A DNA stretch of 64,000 nucleotides from Apostichopus japonicus (taxonomy: Eukaryota > Echinodermata > Holothuroidea > Aspidochirotida > Stichopodidae), in contig NC_092576.1 in the NCBI RefSeq assembly GCF_037975245.1, positions 28,635,111 through 28,699,110 on the forward strand. The letters are read 5' to 3'. Each line of letters opens with the position of its first letter. Positions within the stretch are counted from its first letter, which is position 1. The notes under the pieces are model-generated. The model was not told the origin of the DNA. It searched no databases and saw only the letters and a list, made by a program, of their open reading frames with translations. Position numbers and translations under genes: made by a program. Below are positions 1 to 13,163 of this stretch, piece after piece.

Positions 1-450
1 ATGCACTCTTGATTGGTTTACCTGATTATAAGCTTCGTAGAGTTCAAATGGTACTTAATGGAGCGGCTCGTTTGATTTACGCTCTTCCTAAATTTTGTCA
101 TATTACTTTTACTTTACAATCTCTTCATTGGTTACCTGTACAGCAACGCATTGAATTTAAACTAATCTTGCAAGTATTTAAATGTTTAAAGGTCTTGCAC
201 CTAAGTATTTATGTGATATGATCTCGGTGAAGTCTAGTTGTTACTCTTTGCGCTCACATTCTCGAATCACACTGCATGTTCCTTGTATCAATCATAATAC
301 ATTAGGCAATAGGGCTTTTGCCTACAAAGGACCTCGGTTGTGGAATTCACTTCCTGTGGAATTGATGCGTATCGACTCCTTGACCCTAGATGCTTTCAAG
401 ATAAAGTTAAAAACATATCTGTTTAAGCTTGCTTATTCTGATTGACCCGA
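1..450 (+). mobile_element. 3' part of a non-LTR retrotransposon (reverse transcriptase C-terminus), frameshifted
   Basis: Two overlapping frames (9-221 and 182-445) together read as the C-terminal end of a CR1/L2- or Jockey-like reverse transcriptase. The first carries RVQMVLNGAARLIY and LHWLPVQQRIEFK. The second carries GLAPKYL, then LGNRAFAYKGPRLWNSLP, then FKIKLKTYLFK, and stops at 445. The switch between frames near 182-195 implies a one-base indel, so this copy is dead. The 5' part lies off the left edge. After the stop come a short 3' UTR and an A/T-rich tail that runs into microsatellite. The clade is inferred from motif memory only. Confidence 0.8.
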
Positions 451-499
451 CTGGTTGGCTTTTTCCTTGTTAAGCGCTTTTGAATGTTTTGTACAAAAT

Positions 500-679
<180 letters not shown>

Positions 680-728
680 CTTTACCCTCTCTGAAGAAGG
701 GGAAGGCTTCATAAAACAACATTAACAA

Positions 729-3725
729 CTCGTTACAATCCGTTCGGATTTAAATACTACATATGAAATGCGTAATTGCATAATTTAACACTTAGATGCT
801 GTTCTTACTACATATTATGTAGTATTTAACGAGCTTGGAAAACATGATAAAGAAAACAATCATGACGACTACAAAAAATGGGACTTCTTTTTCCGAGGAG
901 CACTTGTAAATTCTTCACATTCTGGTACCAATCTTCCTAGATCAATCCCTACATGTATGGTTTGATATTGGCTAGGCTATTTGAACGTTTCCCATTTTCA
1001 GGAATTTATTTTAATTTTAAAACCCCTTAACAAAAGTATGTTTGGTAACTATTAGTTTGTTAAGCATGCTCACCATTGCATCCATGGTTATGGTCTGTTA
1101 GTTTACAAATCAATGTAGATTACATATATTTCTCATAGTTATAACAGCCTTTATGCACATCAACATTATCAGCACAATCTCTCTACTGGAATAAATGCAG
1201 CGTATAGTTCAAAGTGACAGTTTGGCCTTTGAGCTATGTTGGTTACGCCATCTTTTAGATCTGTAACCAAGCAGAAAAACATCATTTGATCATTTTTAGT
1301 CTGAACATATTTTTTTTCCCAGGCTACATATTGGCATGTTTGCTATTATGTTTCACGTGTACGCAAAAGCACGCCAAGTCTCCTATACAATATTCAAGAA
1401 AACATATCACGTGTATAGATCAAACAAAAATCGAGAAATATGTCGAGATATGCTGATGCGATACTAGTAAACCCCCAATATAGGCGGCCAAATTTATCCT
1501 ACCGTAATAACTGTAATGTAATTGAAAGTGCATTCATCGCTAGAATGATTTCAATAACAAATTATATAGACCTGATATTCCAGACGGATATAAACGGATA
1601 TTTCCACGAAGTGGTACTTATCGTCTGCACGTTGCCAAGGTTTTCCGCCATACCCACATCAAAATTAATCATGGCCAATTACTTCTCCAGTGTATGACTT
1701 CCTGTAGTAATGGTTACTTGGACATTCACACCTATTGAACGAGCTTAACCTAGAAACTTGTCCTTAAAATTCCTATACTTAGTTCTTAAAGAAATGTTTT
1801 CTGAACGAGATATTCTCCGTCCCAACTAATCTTTACCTTCTAAATTTACACGGTAAAACATTAACAAAACTATTTTTTTTATGTTTTATTGTGAAATATG
1901 AATTCAATTAACAATTAACAATTGTGTGTGGCGAAAAATGAAGGATGCTATCCAAAAACAAATGTTTACAAAACAAATGGATATGTTGAAGTTGTCTCAA
2001 GCAAAATATACGTGTTGCTACACGATTATAATCCAAAGTGGGGGTTAATCGAACCTTCGCCAAAGTTAAACGTACTTTGTTTGTTTTCCTCAAAATCGAG
2101 TTGCAGTGTACAATCTGCGATTAAAGCCTGTTTGTTATCCTCAAGTTTAACTATATTTACGATTTTCCTTTACAGAATTACAAAATGATTGCGTTGGCGA
2201 GTTTTGTTGTTGAGACTATTTAGGGATAACGCTCTGCTTGAATGCGTATAACCATTTGGGTGAACTATTGGCTGTACAAGTCATTCAAACTACCAACTAT
2301 TTTTTGAACAAGCAGCAAGTTTTTAAATAACTATAAATATATATATATATATATGTATTACTATATATATAATTTATTTTACAAAGCGCTGTACAAATGT
2401 AACACAAAACGTTGACTAACTTTTGTTGCACCGGATTCGACCCTCGAGGACATTTTCTGTGGCCTTTGAGGTTTTCTAAATCATACAAATGCCGCGCGCA
2501 CAACCATGGAGCAGGAGAAATCATGAAATATGTAAACTTTAGGGGTGTATTTACAGCGTCTTATAGGACTATTTCTATTCTGATAGGATTCACACGCACA
2601 CGTAGAATTCCTGTGGAAATAATTTTACCCCAAAAGAAGAAATAAATTGAGGTGGGATTTCTTCGCCAAGCAAACTTCAGCATAGTGACCGAGATGCTTT
2701 CAGTATTTGGATATGTCGTTGGTACATAACATATTTGCCTGGTTAACTACCTTGTCAAAAAGTATCACGAATTTCTGATAAAAATCAAACGTACGATGCT
2801 TCAGTACAATGACAATGTATATATTTTTATACATATATATATATAGTCTGTATCAAAAGTGGTTACAATTTTACAGGTAATAAAAGATGGGCAATCATGT
2901 AACAACAATATACAAATATGAGCAGACTGGAATGTTTTCACACCTTGATGACAAACAGCCAAATGAGTAGAACAAAGGAGTGGATCAATAGTGTCATACC
3001 TAATGACATTGACTGTTACAGTAGTTCCAAATGGTTCGATTGTTTTCCCTCAAACTTTATCTGTAGAACATATAGTGTGCTCCTTAAAGGAATTTTTTGT
3101 TTGGGTATATGGGTATATTTCATTGCCACATTCCTAGTTCGGGGATTTTTCATTCTATGATTCAGGAGAAGTGAATCTTTGATCCTCACGCCAACTTAAT
3201 CTAATATATTTTGAACAGGGGAAAACGATGAACGCTGTGACGTCATCGCGGCACTTCCTTTCGGGGGCTGCAGGGACGCTACCATTAACAAGCTACACTC
3301 TACCGAAGAAAGTTTAAATTTCTGAAAGTAAAATAGCGATTTAGATGGAAATTTAATGTGAAGTTGCAAGCTAGCAATCTTTTGGAGATATAAAACGTTC
3401 CATAATTCCCTAATGTTCAGATATTTGTTATTTGAGCGATTGTTTGAATCACAACCGTACGCGAAGTCTGTATACATTCCTGTGTATTGTATCAAGGCCA
3501 ACTAAATGTGAGATCTGATAGAGTCTGACCAATGCGCAGCACTGACGTCACGTCTCGACGTAAGTCAGTTGTAGATTCGAATTTCTAGAGGGACGGGCCA
3601 ACATTTCAAGCACTCTATCGCAGAAACTGAAATTTATCACAGGGCAAGGCTTAGGGGCGATACAAAGACAACAAAAATGATACGACCAAAAGGACTGGAT
3701 CCCACTTTTCACTAAAAAAAATCCT
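729..3725. other. Non-coding stretch, no gene recognised
   Basis: Only short frames (up to about 100 codons) without recognisable domains were seen. Small TA microsatellites lie near 2336-2372 and 2817-2845. No RNA gene was recognised. Confidence 0.5.
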
Positions 3726-4078
3726 TTAAAGGTCTGCTGTATAGACCCCAACTATAGCACACTATCATGGAAAATGTTCTTGACATTACGTAATCGACTT
3801 GCCTTGTTCGTAAAATGACCTCTCTTTACCATTTAGTCTGCAACGTCTGCCACATATTTTTTATCTTGTATGAGGTCTTTGCGTGAACGCTGTGTGATTA
3901 ACTACACTGTAGACATGAACATAGTTCCACACAGTTTCTAGCCTAAAGGTGTTAAGAAGCTATGTAGGCTAATTGTTGAGCCTGAGGTCGATTTACGACC
4001 GTGGCAGGTCGATTACTCATCACAAAACTTTCCTAGCTATAGCGTGCTGTAATTGGAGCCAATAAAGCAGGTCTTTAA
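3726..4078. mobile_element. TTAA-flanked MITE, family B (divergent copy)
   Basis: TTAA occurs at 3726-3729 and 4075-4078. Inside lie imperfect terminal inverted repeats of about 45 bp: the left arm begins AAAGGTCTGCTGTATAGACC and reaches a TATAGCACACTAT block, and the right arm in reverse complement begins AAAGACCTGCTTTATTGGCT and reaches CACGCTATAG. The same terminal pattern occurs at 10277-10528 and 56118-56373. No coding capacity. Confidence 0.6.
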
Positions 4079-4649
4079 AGCCTTCATTCAAACGTTAAAT
4101 GTGTATGTATATGTCAAGTAGATTGTGCAAGATTTACCGGTTATCTTTTATGAAGGCTCTGACATTTGTCATTTGAGACTCGAATCTTCAATAATTTTGA
4201 ACTTATGATATGATAACCATAAAGTAAAGGTCAAATATATCAATTGTAATAATCTGATACCTTCGAATAACAACGAGCTGAGACACTTCCTGTTTGTCGT
4301 TCGTGACTTTGCATCATACCGGTGAAGTCATTGCTTGTGTGATCTTTGGCATGGTACCTAACCATTCATTGTATAATAGAGCTGGTTCTACAAAGTAACA
4401 AAAAGCTATTTAAATGTGTACTTGCCCCCAAGTTTAAGCGTGCCGGAATTTCCATCAGTACTTTTTGGCAGGCTCTCAGTGACTCTTTTCATTATTGGCA
4501 AACATTGAGGATGGCAGTCAAAGTCCGTTTGAGGTTTCTTGACTTTCTGACATATGTGATAGCAATGTTGATAACCTTTAAATGCAAGACAGCAGTGGCT
4601 ATCATAGGACATGTAAACTGCTACATTTCACCGAAATCGTAACAGAGAG

Positions 4650-4867
4650 GTACCACTCTAAAAACAAAAGAGTGAATGTTTTACTCTTATGGATTGAATT
4701 GTCACTCTCTTTAAGAGTGTAGTGAGTGATCACTCTATGACGAGTGAAATTCACTCTTTTAAAAGAGAGAGAATGTTCATTCCTTAAAAGAGTGAGAATG
4801 TTCACTCTAAAGGAGTGGGTTTTGTCACTCTACAAAAGTGAGTGAGAATGTTCACTCAAAAAAAGAG
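4650..4867. repeat. Degenerate tandem/palindromic array of GAGTGA-type units
   Basis: Repeated blocks of the form AAAAGAGTGAGAATGTTCAC alternate with their partial complements (CACTCTTTT), so the array is both tandem and self-complementary. It abuts the inverted-repeat element at 4868-5233. Confidence 0.75.
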
Positions 4868-5233
4868 TTAATGATATTTTACCGCTGATTTTAAAGAATG
4901 GGATTGGCTCACTAAAATGAGTTTGTGACTCAACAGAAAGGCCCAATCTATTCATAGAAATATGGCCATAGTCTGAACTATTAAGCGGTAACAGTCGTTT
5001 CGGTCGTCCACGATCGCTGATAAGATGTCAACGTAGTGCATTGAATTCAACTTTACATGACCTTTAAATTTAACCTTTAACCTTTATTAAGTATATAGTA
5101 TCTACTATTGATTCCATAACTACTTAGAGACTATAGCCATATTTCTGTGAATAGATTGGGCCTTTTTGATGAGTCACAAATTCATTTTAGTGAGCCAATC
5201 CCATCCTCAAAATCAGCGGTAAGATATAATTAA
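4868..5233. mobile_element. Fold-back (long inverted repeat) MITE flanked by TTAA
   Basis: The left arm (about 4868-4974) is closely complementary to the right arm (about 5128-5233). Shared blocks include TACCGCTGATTTT, GGGATTGGCTCACTAAAATG, AAGGCCCAATCTATTCA and GAAATATGG. The arms are about 106 bp and the spacer about 150 bp. TTAA sits at both outer edges. The right arm shows a few substitutions, as expected of an old copy. Confidence 0.75.
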
Positions 5234-6880
5234 AACTGTAAGACAAAATGTAGGTGACAAAATCAGGAAGAAGCGACTGCGATTCGAAATATAGTATATG
5301 CTGCTGGAGACGTGGGAGTCATAACCTCGCTCAGCCCTTGCGAAAATCATAATCACTACCCGTGAAGTGAGATGTCCACCCGAGACGCTTAACTGTCTTC
5401 ACAACACAGTATAACATATTCACATCATGATCTACAAAACCTTTTCAATTTTAATTGACACTAAAATCAAATAAGAAGGAAAACTTAAAATGATACTTTG
5501 TGCATGTGACTCGATGTTTTCGTATCATGGGGTTAATTTAATGAACATCATTTTTTTTTTGCCTTCTCTGAGTCCCCGATATTTCTCTCCTCTTGGGATA
5601 TTGGTAATATATACGTCTTGCCTTAACAACTGAAATTGCAGCATGAACTACTGCTCCTTCTATTTTGCCATTGGCGATTTGCATGAATGCGATAAATCAT
5701 TTTATAACGGTACTTTTGACCGTTGGAGTTTACAGATTATATTTAACCACAAATAAAGCTCATTTTCGATCGATGAGAATCTCCGACTCCATGAGGACTA
5801 CATGTAAGAGCTACATGTGATTTGCAATAGCATTCTTACCTACCTAACTAACTAACTAACTAACCTAGCAAAGAAATACTCAACAAATTTCATGTGGTTA
5901 ACTACAGGGGGCCCAACCACCTTTGTACTTGAGGCAAAAGTGTTACCATGGATTTTAGTAAGAAAGAGATCCACACATACTAACTTGATGCTATTGAGGT
6001 CATTATCACAGCCATATACTTCGAAATACGTGTCGTTTATAACCAGGCCGAGATGTAGATCCTAACAACTCCCTGGTTTAACTTTTAAGTTAAATGTCGG
6101 AGTTTCTATGACGCAACATTTGTGCCGAACAAATCTGCCGGATATCTCGGTCAAAATGTGTAAAAGAAAAATACTTAAGCAATACATCATACATATAGGC
6201 CTATATATATATATATGTTTTTTGAAAGTTGGACACGTGTGAGTCTCTCAAAATAGAAACCTAGAGTTGGGAAACACCTGCGTAATACACTCTCTCTACC
6301 CTTTAAATAAGTCAGGGCCAACTACTGATATTGGCCTAGACAGGACCATTTGACCCTTAATCTATTGTAATGCAAACATTTTTGGAATTACTTCCCTTGG
6401 ACGACGGGATATTGATTGTTAATCTAGGGATACATTATGACACCCACCAATCTGTCTGGAAGAAAGGTCAGCCGTCAATCTAACGGAGAATGAAATTTAC
6501 TCTAATTTCAATTCCGTGAAGATTGCAAGATATGGTTCGTCTTCGGTCAGTTTGGTGTTGTTTACATTTAAGCCCAATACCAGTGTGAAGGTTCTCACCA
6601 AACCCTAACTCATGAATACTATTATAACCAGACGTTCCTTGTACATGTAGTGAAGGTACGAGTTTTGTGATGTTCGATAAACCCTGTTAAATCTCATTGA
6701 AGGACACAACGCTATTGATAGAGAGACGACGTTTTTTTGTGGACGAAGTGAATCAAAATCTTGACATCTTTGACATTAATTTATATATATATGTATAAGT
6801 ATATGCAAATGTGTTTTATATGTGTATAAAAAAGCGTACAATGGACTGACGACGTCCCGCATTGATTTCAAACCTACAAT
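5234..6880. other. Non-coding stretch, no gene recognised
   Basis: A short (CTAA)n run lies at about 5841-5866 and TA-rich runs near 6200 and 6785. No other structure was recognised. Confidence 0.5.
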
Positions 6881-6886
6881 CAGTGT

Positions 6887-6990
6887 CCATGTTCTAATTG
6901 GTTAGGGTGCCCGCATATAAAATCGGGAGGCCGATTTCCAATCCCGGTGTAGGCTGAACGTTTGTCACTGTTCTGGATTATGAACTCATT
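6887..6990 (+). mobile_element. Possible tRNA-derived SINE head
   Basis: An A-box-like segment (TCTAATTGGTTAGGGTG, 6893-6909) is followed at suitable spacing by a B-box-like segment (GATTTCCAATCCCGG, 6933-6947). The acceptor stem is poor, so this is more likely a decayed SINE than a tRNA gene. No second copy with the same tail was seen in the window. Confidence 0.35.
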
Positions 6991-7503
6991 ACAGACCACC
7001 AACTAAGCGAATGCAATTATAGAGTAAAAGAACAATACCCCCTTAAGGGGAAATGCAGGGATGTCGGGGTTTTGTACCAGGCAAGTATATCACAGCCCAA
7101 AACAGCGGTGATACACAAACGTACATTGCGATTTGTGCTATTGAATTTAAGAGACGGTACAACAACCATGAAAGCTCATTCACATACCAACACAAAAGGA
7201 ACGAAACTGAAATTAGCAAACAGATCTGAACACTCCAGGACAGACAATACAATTTTGATATTAAACGGAAAATAGTGAAAACGTTGCAATATATGCCTAC
7301 GGGGAAATATTTCCTTATCTATAGACCCTTCGAATCAACGTTATTCAAACCCTCTGAATTGGTATCGAATTGCAGGCATTCAAGAAAATAGTTGCTGCAT
7401 ACCAAACGCACAAACACAAAATTCAAATGGCACACTTTAACACAGTCGCATATTAGCACCTGACGAGTGAGAAATCACAAAACCAGAATATACGAGCGCA
7501 ACG

Positions 7504-7508
<5 letters not shown>

Positions 7509-7597
<89 letters not shown>

Positions 7598-7650
7598 TAT
7601 ATATTTATATAAACATATTATTTATATATATATATACTATCTATATAAAC

Positions 7651-7682
<32 letters not shown>

Positions 7683-7735
7683 TTATATACATATATATTT
7701 ATATAAACATATTATTTATATATATATACACGCAC
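7509..7735. repeat. Long (TA)n microsatellite with TTTATA/AAACATAT variants
   Basis: Pure TA for about 75 bp, then interrupted TA with repeated ATAAACATATTATTTATAT blocks. The block recurs at 7835-7965. Confidence 0.95.
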
Positions 7736-7739
7736 TATA

Positions 7740-7769
7740 TGGTTAGGGTCGGTTCAGGGTTAGGGTTAG
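7740..7769 (+). repeat. Short degenerate TTAGGG-like tract
   Basis: Four GGTTAGGG/GGTTCAGGG-type units lie between two TA microsatellites. Too short and degenerate to call an interstitial telomere with confidence. Confidence 0.4.
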
Positions 7770-7846
7770 AAAAAATCGATTGAATTTAGTGTGTTAGTCA
7801 ATGTAAATGTCGACCTAAGGTATGATCCAGGTACAAACATATTATT

Positions 7847-7852
<6 letters not shown>

Positions 7853-7901
<49 letters not shown>

Positions 7902-7965
7902 TATATTATATGTATGTATATATATATATATATTATTTATATACACATATCCATATTATTTATAT
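7853..7965. repeat. (TA)n microsatellite
   Basis: A second long TA tract with ATTATTTATATAC variants, sharing flanking words with the tract at 7509-7735. Confidence 0.93.
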
Positions 7966-8770
7966 ACGTATATGTGAGTATGCGTGTGACTGTGTTTTGG
8001 AGCGCTATTATATAGTCATACCTTCCATGTACCTAAGTGGCCACGTCATAGTATTTTTTTTTTTTTGTGCTTTTCTTACTACAAGGCCTGCGATACGTAT
8101 CACAACATACTTAATCACTTCCTAATCACGAGAACAACTGTGTTAAGTAAACAATACTGTTCTCTATTAAATATAATAGTTTGTTTTGCCGTTGGTATAC
8201 CTGGATTACCTCGGGAGAATTTCTCAGAGGTGAACAAGTGGTGAGAAATGAACGGGAAAAGAAGTGTTTAGCAACTTTTAAGGTAGGACAATATCGAAAT
8301 ACTATAATACGTTTTCCAATGAAGAACACGACAGAAAAATAACCTACGTATTCCTTTAGAGTGATTGGCTATAAAGAACAGTTTGCTACTGCAAAACAAC
8401 TCATCCAATTTTAAATGTATGAAATTTATGAAAATACTTAAACCTATTTATGATAGGATGGTTATACATGTTCATTTATATAGCGAACATATCTTAGAAG
8501 TAGTATTCCACGGAGCAGTTTTCCTTTCTAGAGATATCAAGTAATGAATGTTAACATTTTAAGACGAGAACCAATCATATTCTTTTCAACCAACAGGTAA
8601 AGGGCTTATTGCGTTACATGTCCTTATCAAGTATGGTAACAATGCATAGGCCTTTACACAGAAAACGAAAGTTCGACATGTTTGTTCATTGGTATGACGT
8701 TACACGTGGAATAATCATCCAGGTTTTCTTCCTAGTTCTTGGAGTTCCAATAAACTACTGGTAATATCAC

Positions 8771-8917
8771 CCGATACTCATAGCTGGTACAGTAACTACT
8801 GCTCATGTCCTGTAACACATGTTACGAACACAAAGTAGTAATTACTGATGCACGGTTGTGAGGACATGAACAGTATAGTTGTTGTACCAAAGTTTTAGTA
8901 CCAGCTATAAGTATCGG
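8771..8917. mobile_element. Small fold-back MITE-like inverted repeat
   Basis: The left arm CCGATACTCATAGCTGGTAC, extending to GTTCATGTCCT-type sequence, is complementary to the right arm ending GTACCAGCTATAAGTATCGG, with a small insertion in one arm. The total is about 147 bp. No clear target-site duplication was seen. Confidence 0.6.
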
Positions 8918-10276
8918 CTGGCCTGGTAATATCCAATCTGGCATACCTGTAGTTCTGTGTAAGCAGTCAACCCAAGTCGATTACACATGAATAACCCACT
9001 GGTGCGTTATCCGGTTGTATATGTATTGTTATGGGACTGATAACGATCCCCGTTTCAATATTAGTTTAACCGTGACCATGTATTAACAGGATGTACAAAA
9101 AAGACTATTCGAGGGTAAGTCGGCCTTGTAAAGTCCACTACGGGAATAATAAACAAATTATTTTAAGGACTAAGGTCGTCACTGTGAACTCTGACACCGA
9201 ATACGTCTGAAAAGCCAACACTTATTTTAATGACGATTCAGAACAGTGACTGCTATTGTAATACGCCCTTTTTGGATGGTTGTAACTTTATTATTGAAAC
9301 GATGGAAGGTATCTCAACAAGTTTCGAATGTTACCATCATATATACATACCAGATCAAAACTACCAGTGTGTTCATGCTCACATTATGGTCTGTACGGGT
9401 ACGGTTACAGGTTTTGTTGGTAATCGAATCAGGACTTAACCCGCATGGTATACATGTACTCATAATCGCCTCAGTTCAAACTCTCACAATGTAACAATTG
9501 GTTCGTCCTCGGTGCAAGCTGGTCAAAACAACTAGGTTTGTTCGCGGTAATAATTAAGTCATCACCACTGCATAATTGTGAACCAGTGTTGACCGTCGTG
9601 GACGCATTCGATTGCATTACCCTTCCCTTATATACCCCAAAACTCTCTTTAACATCATAATCAAAATCTCTTTAACATCATGAACGACAGCATGTACCAC
9701 TGGACACGCCAAAAAAATCATTATACAGTCTTTATATACATGCAATGTTATTAACGTGTTTGAGCCATTTAGGTTAACATGAAAACAAGGTAGTTTCATA
9801 TTACTGTCTTTCATGGCTGCTTTTTTTACTGTGGTTAAAAATAAATAATAAACGTTACATCAACATAAAGTGTATTAACAAAGGTCGGTGTTTGTTTGTG
9901 CTTCATATTTTTGCTTTCGCATGATTGATAACATTCCCATGGGTCTCGACACTCATGACATACCGTGTAACCGATCATTCTGTTTGCCTACTAACTGCGG
10001 TTTCTATCCAGGGTATTACATTGATAAATCGGTTTAATACACTTCCGTTGGCTTTCCTTAAGCTGTTTTTATTATAATTTGACATTTATATTGAAAGTGA
10101 AACAACGTGAAGTACAACGTATCGTGTAAATAGCCAGACGGAAAGTGATCACCTTTTCAGAAGCCTGCACGACTCGTTTGCTCTCTATAAAGATGCCTTT
10201 GGAGGATGATATCAATTTAAGGCATGGTCGAGAATTGTGGTTCAAGATATGTCCAAAATGGTAAACTTTAGAGCTC
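8918..10276. other. Non-coding stretch, no gene recognised
   Basis: Only short frames without recognisable domains. A small duplication of CTCTTTAACATCAT lies near 9645-9682. Confidence 0.5.
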
Positions 10277-10528
10277 TTAAAGTTAGTCAGTATAGGCCCC
10301 AAAGTATAGCACGCTATAATTGCTAGAAGTTTTTCAAAAAGTACTTTCCTGGAGGTCTTTACTCTCCAAATTGTTCTCAGACATTTTTAAAGAACACACA
10401 AGATGACGGAATGTCCCATCGGGGAAAATGTCTTCGAAGGTTGAAATAAAAACAGTTTAAGAATTTTGACCAAAGGTGACCATATTTAAAAATCTAGCAT
10501 ATTTGGGGCCCATACAGCATACCTTTAA
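10277..10528. mobile_element. TTAA-flanked MITE, family B
   Basis: 252 bp with TTAA at both ends (10277-10280 and 10525-10528). Terminal inverted repeats: left AAGTTAGTCAGTATAGGCCC; right, in reverse complement, AAGGTATGCTGTATGGGCCC. A second copy of the whole element lies at 56118-56373 in the same orientation, with roughly 80-85% similarity by eye. Non-coding. Confidence 0.75.
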
Positions 10529-11108
10529 GCTGACCAAACTTGCCTGATGAATGTAACATCGACTCGACCGTCGTGATATACCTTTTGATAGTCGTAAAGA
10601 TTCATAGTCGTACAAACTGGTCCTCACACACACTGAATGATTGCTGAACACACATATCGACTTTTTGTCTGCTAAAGACATGGTGCTCGGTTAGGTCATA
10701 TGCAAATTTATAGTTTCACGTGATTGGTAACATTGTTTAAAGTTTTAGTTAAAAAACGCCTCAGATTGTCGACTGCCAGTCGGGAAAGCGATGAAAATTT
10801 TCAGGTTTGCCTGCTGAAATCGATGCGGCTGAAACTGGCTAGATGTTGATCAATCGTAATCTGAAGATCAGGCACACAACCTTACTAGTTTCACGATTCG
10901 ACGTTCGAGTTGATTTGCATTGCTTTTCATGTTTCCATTATCTGCTCATGCGCACTAATGTAACAAAAGTCTCGTGAAACTTACATAGGCCTACTTTGTA
11001 TTTCGAAAGTTCAAAACTTTTCTCATAATTATTATAGTATTATATTAACTTGAACGTGATTATGACACTGATTTTTATTTGCATCTAGATCCTTGAAGCC
11101 AACCGAAT
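10529..11108. other. Non-coding stretch, nothing recognised
   Basis: No convincing coding frame or repeat was found here. Confidence 0.4.
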
Positions 11109-11330
11109 TAAGTCTCTCACTAAAAAAAAAAAAGAGACACCTATTTAAACTCATTATTGTATGAAAGTATGTATTACAACAATACAAAACAGTGGAACTG
11201 TAAAACAGTGACTAAGACAGCAATGGGGCCTAGACTTAACATTAACAGCAACGTTAAGAGCGATGGAATTGATAAAAGTGAAGTCCAAAAATCATTAACA
11301 AGTTGGCTCATTTGTATCTAAACTGATCAA
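11109..11330 (+). repeat. Dispersed direct repeat, copy 1
   Basis: About 220 bp with recognisable similarity to 13164-13383. Shared words include TCTCACT followed by an A-run, CTTATTATTGTA-type sequence, GAAAGTATGTA, AACAGCAACGTTA and GAGCGAT. The copies are about 2,055 bp apart in the same orientation. Confidence 0.75.
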
Positions 11331-12383
11331 TTTTGTGTTTGTGTTTTATCCCTATTTATCAAACTTGACCGTGGGGAGCTTTAGTTATCTTATATAAGAG
11401 GCTACTTGATGATATGTTGTACTGTTTGAGACTCGTTGTAACTTACATTGTTCGTAACACTGTGAAATGTTGGTAATAAAAAAAAGAGTAATATCGCGAA
11501 ACACCTGGCCGCATTTTTAATTACTTTTCCGTTTTGTTATGTTGGTTCATGCAGACATGGCCAGACAATACAAAACACTTATATTATGTTACTTATGATG
11601 TAATAATCTTTGTTCAACCAACTTGGCTAAGAAAAAATATGATTGAAGGTGAACTCATCTAAATACGGGCAGGAAATTGTTGTCCTTTGAAACATCATTA
11701 AATCCAAAACTAATGGCTGGATGCAAAGGAATACATTTAAAAACATCGAAATAATTGATTGAATTCCAGCATGTTGAGACGTTTATGATACCGGAAAATT
11801 ATATGTCATGAGTAATAATGTAGCCTTCAAGCAACCTTTCAGTTATTAAAGTCGCACAAGGTTGTGATTAAGCGTCTGTTCTCATCGTTATAATACACAG
11901 ATGAGTGATTATGTAGCTATAAAACGATGTAATCTGTATGACAATGTACGTGCTAATACAGATATGAGTATTTCATTGATATGGTATAAAAATGGCCAAT
12001 AATGGTTTGTTATTCACAAAGACAAAATATATCTCGTAACTCATAACTGGTCTCGAAAGTATATAGATATCGCATTGAGCTACAAAATATACGGACCTAT
12101 TTCGTCCACTTAGTTTCTTTTGTCACTCTTTTTATTTGCTTTACGCTTTTGCTTTTGTATTGGTTTTGTCTTTTCGTTTATTTGTTCGTTCGTTTTTTTG
12201 TTTGTTTTATGGCTGGTTGTCTTTTTGTTTTCATATATCGGCTCACACTTCACTCGCACAACCATTTATACAAACATGATACAAACATGATACAAACACG
12301 ATAAAAACACAATACAATGTTTCGTAAGACTTAGCATTATACGAATACATCTGTTTACTTTCGCAATAATTTTTCGAATGTAA

Positions 12384-13090
12384 CGTCACCGCTAATTGTC
12401 GCCAATGAAAAGAAAACCACTGTCAGTTTTTCTTTGAAAACTAGAAATAATATATTTAATGACTGAATTCCACTTACCATTACTTTCTTTGAAAGTCGCC
12501 TGCACTTTTCTTTCTTTACCCCGGGATTTCTCCTCCCCCTCCCTTTTGTTTTTGTTGCTTTGAATCAGATTTCTTTCACACAACTGGTTAAGTTAGCTAT
12601 ATAAACAATGAAGGTAAACCGGATCAGTGTAATAATTATACGTAATTAACAGTGTATGTTGCAACATGGGTGTGACGTAGGAAGAAGAATGTTTTCCTTT
12701 CGCAATGCTATCAGAGAGCGAATTAGTCGCTAATTGTCGCAAGAGAATTGCAAATTTAAATTTATGTGGATAATTAATAAAGTCACTTAAGACAAAATTC
12801 CACTAACCATATCTTTGTCTTAAATAACCTATACCTTTTCCACTCTTCCTGTTTACCGTTTGTATTATCTTTGTTTTTGTTGTGTGTTTGGTGTGTGTGT
12901 ATTAGGTCAATGGTTTATATTTCATTAAAACAACTGGGTCAGTATTGCATGTTCACAAACCATGCAGAATACCATGAAAATTGTAATAATTCAATTTTGT
13001 AACTGTGTTTCTTGGAATATGGAGGTGATGTATGAATAAGAATGTTTGTCTTTACAATATTTCGTGTCGTAATTTCATCAACAAGTGTCG
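12384..13090 (+). repeat. Degenerate tandem duplication, period about 340 bp
   Basis: Two diverged units begin near the word CGCTAATTGTCGC (12391 and 12728). Each continues through AATTCCACT(T/A)ACCAT and ends in GACGTA/GATGTATGA...AAGAATGTTT. A third partial start appears near 13070. No coding frame. Confidence 0.6.
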
Positions 13091-13163
13091 TCAACACACT
13101 TTCTTAACGTAACTTTTCCTTATACAGCCTAAAGTATAACGCAGTTAACGCTGTGAGTTAGCT

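Noticed and set aside
7740-7769. Second interstitial telomere
   Set aside because: Only about four imperfect units between microsatellites, which is insufficient.
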